From Stenotrophomonas bentonitica (GTDB taxonomy: Bacteria; Pseudomonadota; Gammaproteobacteria; Xanthomonadales; Xanthomonadaceae), in the NCBI RefSeq assembly GCF_013185915.1, contig NZ_JAAZUH010000001.1, forward strand, positions 2,108,001 through 2,172,000: a stretch of DNA of 64,000 nt, written 5' to 3'. Below, piece by piece: positions 60,809-64,000 of the stretch. Made by a program: the position numbers and the translations under genes. Numbering within the stretch: position 1 is the first letter of the stretch; every line of letters starts with the position of its first letter. The notes under the pieces are model-generated. The model was not told where the DNA came from. It saw only the letters and a list, made by a program, of their open reading frames with translations, and searched no databases.

Positions 60809-60824
60809 ATTGTTTGTTGGGGCC
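60809..60824 (+). promoter_or_regulatory. Shared ICE promoter motif, copy before the PFL_4709 operon
   Basis: ATTGTTTGTTGGGGCC, 55 bp before the first gene of the third conjugation block and just after the radC terminator. It matches the pilL site over GC-ATTGTTTG. Confidence 0.55.
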
Positions 60825-60878
60825 GCATGGCGTTCGGCGTTTGACTATGGCCCTTGACAACTCTTGGGGGCGCTCGAC

Positions 60879-61325
60879 ATGCCAGCATCTTCATCCAGGT
60901 TCGCATCGGGCTGGCGAACCCTTGGCCTGGCCGTTGCGCTGCCGGCTTCCCTGGCCGTGTTCAGCCCGGCCAGCTTCGCCGCCGATGTGGTGATCATCAC
61001 CGACAGCCGTCACCCGGTCAGGACCATGGGTGGCGAGCAGCTGATCGAGCTGGATGAAGCGCCCCGGATCGAAGCGGAGCTTTCTGCGGCGCTGCCCGCC
61101 GATCCCGGACAGGCAACAGCCATCGTGAAGCGCCGGCTGAGCCAGGGGGGCGCTGACCTCCAGCGTCGCATCGCCACCGAATACCAGGGCGTTGCCGACG
61201 CATGGAGCCTGGGCATCACCACCATTCCGGCTGTCGTGGTGGATCAGCGCTACGTGGTCTATGGCGAGCCTGACGTGGCCCGCGCCATCGCGCGCATCGA
61301 ACAGCACCGGAGGGCCGAACCGTGA
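60879..61325 (+). CDS. PFL_4709-family (TIGR03757) conjugation protein
   Basis: A 148-residue exported protein (signal peptide ending near SFAADV) with the family core VVIITDSRHPVRTMGG and a C-terminal TTIPAVVVDQRYVVYGEPDVARAIARIE, a thioredoxin-like remnant as in TrbC/TraW proteins. The frame extends upstream, but ATG 60879 gives the proper signal peptide. It overlaps the next gene by 4 bp. Confidence 0.87.
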   Translation: MPASSSRFASGWRTLGLAVALPASLAVFSPASFAADVVIITDSRHPVRTMGGEQLIELDEAPRIEAELSAALPADPGQATAIVKRRLSQGGADLQRRIATEYQGVADAWSLGITTIPAVVVDQRYVVYGEPDVARAIARIEQHRRAEP

Positions 61326-62269
61326 TCCGCTCATTCGACCTTCTGCGCCGCATGCGGGCTGCCGTCACCTCCGTGCTGCTGCTCAGCGCCACGGGCAGCT
61401 ACGCCCTGAACACGGCGACCATCGTGGGTTCAGTGGCTTCGCCCGATTGCCTGGAGTACCGGGTGGTGGGTATCTGCTACTGGCTCTACTGCACCTGGAC
61501 CGGCTGCACGGTGCGCACGTCCGTCAAGGTCAGGCACTACATCCCCGATGCGGTGGTTTCGTCCTACTCGAACACCGGCGAGAACCCCTGGGTCGAAGTG
61601 CGCGCCATGAGCACGCCCAACCCTTCGGCCCAGGCCGGCGGGGACGGCACCACCAATGAAGATCACGAAAACAATCTCGCGAAGTTCAAGAACGCGGACG
61701 TCATCGGCCACCCCGGCGTCGAGGTGTTCAACCAGTTCGTCTCGTCCTCGGGCTATTTCTGCGAGGGCGCAGGCACGGCCTTCATGCCGTACCTGCTCAG
61801 TACGCTGGACACGCCGGCCTGGCGCTACAACGTACCGGAGATGGTGTACCCGGAGGCATTGATCCCGGGCATGCGCGAGGTCGGCACGCGCTCGACCCTG
61901 AACCTCTGGGGCAACGTCTATCCGCGCGGCGGCTTCCTGCACCAGACGGACGACCACAAGGCCGGTGCCGTGGTGGCCCAACGGGCCGGCGATGTGGTCA
62001 CGCGCCGCGGGCAGATCCACGTCTATCAGCCGCTGCTCGCCAACTCCCGCGATGGCTACTGGCCGGCCGGCGCGCTGATGGAGGGCGATGCCTCGACCGG
62101 CAAGTGGCAGGAACTCACGCCCGTCCTGTCCTCGTCCTGCACGGTCTTCCCGCGCAACGGCTTCCTGACACAGGCCCAACAAGGCGACTACGCCTGGGCG
62201 TTGTGGCGGCCCTATGCGTGCTGCGAACGCCGGGGCCAGGTGTTCCTCGGCAGCGTCGATTTCTATTGA
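61322..62269 (+). CDS. PFL_4710-family (TIGR03756) TraU-like protein
   Basis: A 315-residue exported protein with a GTG start overlapping the previous stop by 4 bp. It is rich in cysteines (DCLEYRVVGICYWLYCTWTGC, CEGAG, SSSCTVFP, YACCERRG), as is TraU of F-type systems, which needs disulfide formation for pilus assembly and mating-pair stabilisation. The DsbA-like protein upstream is a natural partner. Confidence 0.88.
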   Translation: MIRSFDLLRRMRAAVTSVLLLSATGSYALNTATIVGSVASPDCLEYRVVGICYWLYCTWTGCTVRTSVKVRHYIPDAVVSSYSNTGENPWVEVRAMSTPNPSAQAGGDGTTNEDHENNLAKFKNADVIGHPGVEVFNQFVSSSGYFCEGAGTAFMPYLLSTLDTPAWRYNVPEMVYPEALIPGMREVGTRSTLNLWGNVYPRGGFLHQTDDHKAGAVVAQRAGDVVTRRGQIHVYQPLLANSRDGYWPAGALMEGDASTGKWQELTPVLSSSCTVFPRNGFLTQAQQGDYAWALWRPYACCERRGQVFLGSVDFY

Positions 62270-62279
62270 GGGTACGGCG

Positions 62280-63674
62280 ATGAAGCGTCCTGAACTGATG
62301 AACCCATCCGCCAAGGTTCGCCGCCCGCTGCGCCCCACGGCGCTAGCCGGCGCGCTCGCCCTGGTCTGTGGCCTCGCGTGGGCGCAGGCCGGCTTCCAGA
62401 CCAGCGGCCCCGTCATCGGCGATGAGGTCATGTACTCGATCGGCGGTGGCAGTGCGGTGTCCATGGGCCGCGCCGCTGGCATGCGTTCGATCGGGGTCGG
62501 CCTGGGTTGGAACAGCAACCTCATCTGCGGCGACATGAGCATCCAGACCACGCTGCGCAATCAGCTCAATGGGATCACGAATGGGTTCCAGCAGATCATG
62601 AGCAACGTGATCCAGAGCGCGACCAGTGCCGTGGCATCGCTGCCGGCGCTGATCATCCAGCGTGCCGATCCGGGGCTGTACAACCTGCTGACCAATGGTG
62701 TGCTGCAGGCGAGGCTGGATTTCGACCGCTCCAAGCTGACGTGTCGCGCGATGGCCGAGAAGATGGCCGAGACGGCGGGCGGCCAGCTCGGATGGAGCCA
62801 GATGGCGGAAGGCATGGCGCTGCGCGATGCGGTGTCGAGCACGGATGCCGTATCGGCGATCGAGCAGGCCGAGACGCGCCGCGGCAACGACGGCGTGCCC
62901 TGGGTGGGCGGCAGCAATGCCGGCGGCGCGGGCCAGTCGGCCATCCGGGTGGTCGGTGACGTGACGCGGGCGGGCTACAACCTGGTCAACGGGCGCAGCG
63001 TGACTGACACGTCCTCCATCGCGCCCGCCAGTTGCGCGAGCCTGTCCTGCCAGACCTGGACGTCGCCGCAGCAGGCGACCGAATGGGCGACGCGGGTTCT
63101 CGGGGAACAGGTACAGCGCACGTGTGATTCCTGCACCAAGACCGAGACCGTGCCTGGCGTCGGGCTGACGCCGCTGATCCAGGAGGAGTACGAGACCAAG
63201 CTGGAGGCCTTGCAGGAACTGGTCTCTGGGACGCGCAACACGACGTTCGAGAACCTGCATGCAGCCGGCAGCACCTCGCTGCCCATTACACGCGGCGTCA
63301 TCGAGGCGCTGCGCGACGAGCCAGACCAAGACCTGCTGGCGCGACGTCTCGCGTCCGAGGTCGCGTTGTCGTCCGTGCTGGAGAAGGCATTGCTGCTCCA
63401 GCGGACCCTGCTGACCGGCAAGAAGGAACCCAACGTGGCGGCCAACCAGTTGGCGGTCGAGGCCGTGAACCACGAGAGCGACACGCTCGATCAGGAGATC
63501 CGCAACCTCAAGACCGAACTTGAACTGCGGCGCGAACTGGCGAACAACTCGCCCATGGCCATCATCCAGCGCCACGGGACGCGCGCGGCCGGCTCGCGCG
63601 GCATCTACGAAGGCGACCCGGTGCCCGACCGCCTCGATCGGTTGCAGCGGGGCAACCCGGGAGGCACGCCATGA
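62280..63674 (+). CDS. PFL_4711-family (TIGR03755) conjugation protein
   Basis: A 464-residue exported protein with signal peptide LAGALALVCGLAWAQAG. The family region includes YSIGGGSAVSMGRAAGMRSIGVGLGWNSNLICGDMS, a helical middle, cysteine-containing CASLSCQTWTSPQQA and CDSCTK, and a C-terminal helix bundle. It corresponds in place to TraH-like periplasmic assembly proteins. It overlaps the next gene by 4 bp. Confidence 0.88.
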   Translation: MKRPELMNPSAKVRRPLRPTALAGALALVCGLAWAQAGFQTSGPVIGDEVMYSIGGGSAVSMGRAAGMRSIGVGLGWNSNLICGDMSIQTTLRNQLNGITNGFQQIMSNVIQSATSAVASLPALIIQRADPGLYNLLTNGVLQARLDFDRSKLTCRAMAEKMAETAGGQLGWSQMAEGMALRDAVSSTDAVSAIEQAETRRGNDGVPWVGGSNAGGAGQSAIRVVGDVTRAGYNLVNGRSVTDTSSIAPASCASLSCQTWTSPQQATEWATRVLGEQVQRTCDSCTKTETVPGVGLTPLIQEEYETKLEALQELVSGTRNTTFENLHAAGSTSLPITRGVIEALRDEPDQDLLARRLASEVALSSVLEKALLLQRTLLTGKKEPNVAANQLAVEAVNHESDTLDQEIRNLKTELELRRELANNSPMAIIQRHGTRAAGSRGIYEGDPVPDRLDRLQRGNPGGTP

Positions 63675-64000
63675 ACGCGGCCTGGCTGCGCCCGCGCTGG
63701 CTTTTCAGCCGGCGCGCGGCAAAGGCGCTGCTCCTGGCGGTGGTCATCATCGCCGCGGCCGTGGGCGCCAATCTCGTCGGCATCTACCTCGTCGGCAGCG
63801 TTGCCGGCTGGGAGCGGTGGCTGGCTGCCAGCGCGGGCTACTTCCTGGTGTGGCGGCTGTGCCTGTACGGCGCGACGGTCTATGGCTGGGTCTGGATGCG
63901 CCGCCGGCTGCTGGCCCGCGAGGAAGACGCGCAAGCGCGGCGACGCCTGGTGCGCAGCGAGATCGCCGGCGTCGTCGCCATCGTGGCGCTGGAAGCCAGC
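63671..64000 (+). CDS. Membrane protein of the conjugation operon, cut by the window edge
   Basis: The first 110 residues of a protein that continues past the right edge. The ATG overlaps the previous stop. Two hydrophobic stretches (AKALLLAVVIIAAAVGANLVGIYLVGSV and ASAGYFLVWRLCLYGATVYGWVWM) predict an inner-membrane protein. In related ICEs a small membrane protein here precedes the TraG-like gene. Confidence 0.75.
   Translation, partial: MNAAWLRPRWLFSRRAAKALLLAVVIIAAAVGANLVGIYLVGSVAGWERWLAASAGYFLVWRLCLYGATVYGWVWMRRRLLAREEDAQARRRLVRSEIAGVVAIVALEAS

Larger units (their letters stand above)
5811..64000. mobile_element. Integrative and conjugative element, PFGI-1/ICEclc-like, left part only
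   Basis: Nearly all backbone genes from 7.8 kb onward belong to families named for the Pseudomonas PFGI-1/ICEclc/SPI-7 superfamily: ParB and DUF2857 regulators, STY4528, PFL_4669, SSB, topoisomerase III, DUF3577, TraD, and the PFL_4693 to PFL_4711 conjugation series. The left boundary is inferred to lie between trpG (start at 5810) and the bisR-like gene (6933). In this stretch host synteny stops and the sequence becomes visibly richer in A+T. I found no tRNA end or paired att repeat, so the exact junction is unknown. Integrase, relaxase and the right end must lie beyond 64000. Two defence islands (33.3-37.8 and 44.1-51.3 kb) sit inside the backbone and run against it. Confidence 0.93.

Noticed and set aside
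1..64000. CRISPR arrays
   Set aside because: No regularly spaced direct repeats of 24-40 bp with unique spacers were seen; the repeated elements found are dispersed and structured.

Overview
The window joins about 5.8 kb of ordinary chromosome to the first ~58 kb of an integrative and conjugative element (ICE). The chromosomal part carries speD, a Crp-family regulator of the Xanthomonas Clp type, a TauE/SafE permease, and a trpG-trpD-trpC-HAD phosphatase operon. The Clp-type regulator beside speD and trpGDC, together with the high G+C codon use, point to Lysobacteraceae (Xanthomonadaceae), most likely Stenotrophomonas or a close relative. That placement is an inference from gene content; no rRNA is present.

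From about 5.8 kb to the right edge the content is an ICE of the PFGI-1/pKLC102/ICEclc/SPI-7 superfamily. Its left part (6.9-17.2 kb) is the control and DNA-processing module: a BisR-like gene, alpA, parA, a shi-like small gene, a ParB-like gene (bisD), a DUF2857 gene (bisC), an STY4528-type replication protein, a PFL_4669-family protein, DUF3158, an SSB and topoisomerase III. Next (17.2-33.3 kb) comes a one-strand series of small ICE genes, many separated by their own hairpins: DUF3085, XF1762, a duplicated DUF3577 (STY4534), DUF932, DUF3275, a DUF6094-type methylase, two paralogous RGDWG proteins and an SNF2-family helicase.

The conjugation genes lie on the + strand in blocks: pilL to TraD coupling protein to a PFL_4697 membrane protein (38-44 kb), then RAQPRD through the VirB4-type ATPase and a DsbA-like protein (51.5-60 kb), then radC and the TraU/TraW/TraN-region genes (60-64 kb). 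The relaxase, integrase and right end are outside the window.

Two cargo islands interrupt the conjugation backbone, both mainly on the minus strand. Island 1 (33.3-37.8 kb) has a CoiA-like gene and a Gabija-type pair (OLD-like ATPase/TOPRIM nuclease plus UvrD-like helicase). Island 2 (44.1-51.3 kb) is a single-direction run of eight genes: HTH antitoxin, PIN toxin, TRIP13 ATPase, two HORMA-type proteins and a CD-NTase, i.e. a type III CBASS. It is followed by a DUF6602 PD-(D/E)XK protein and a Rad50/SMC-like ATPase where an effector would be expected. No NucC or other familiar CBASS effector is present.

The least explained features are non-coding. A ~125-nt element with compensatory changes in its helices occurs five times, always on the strand of the ICE genes (17.96, 18.86, 21.87, 24.04 and 60.02 kb). 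A separate ATTGTTTG-type motif (up to 18 bp) stands before four ICE transcription units and is a candidate common activator or promoter site. No tRNA, rRNA, CRISPR array or insertion sequence was recognised.
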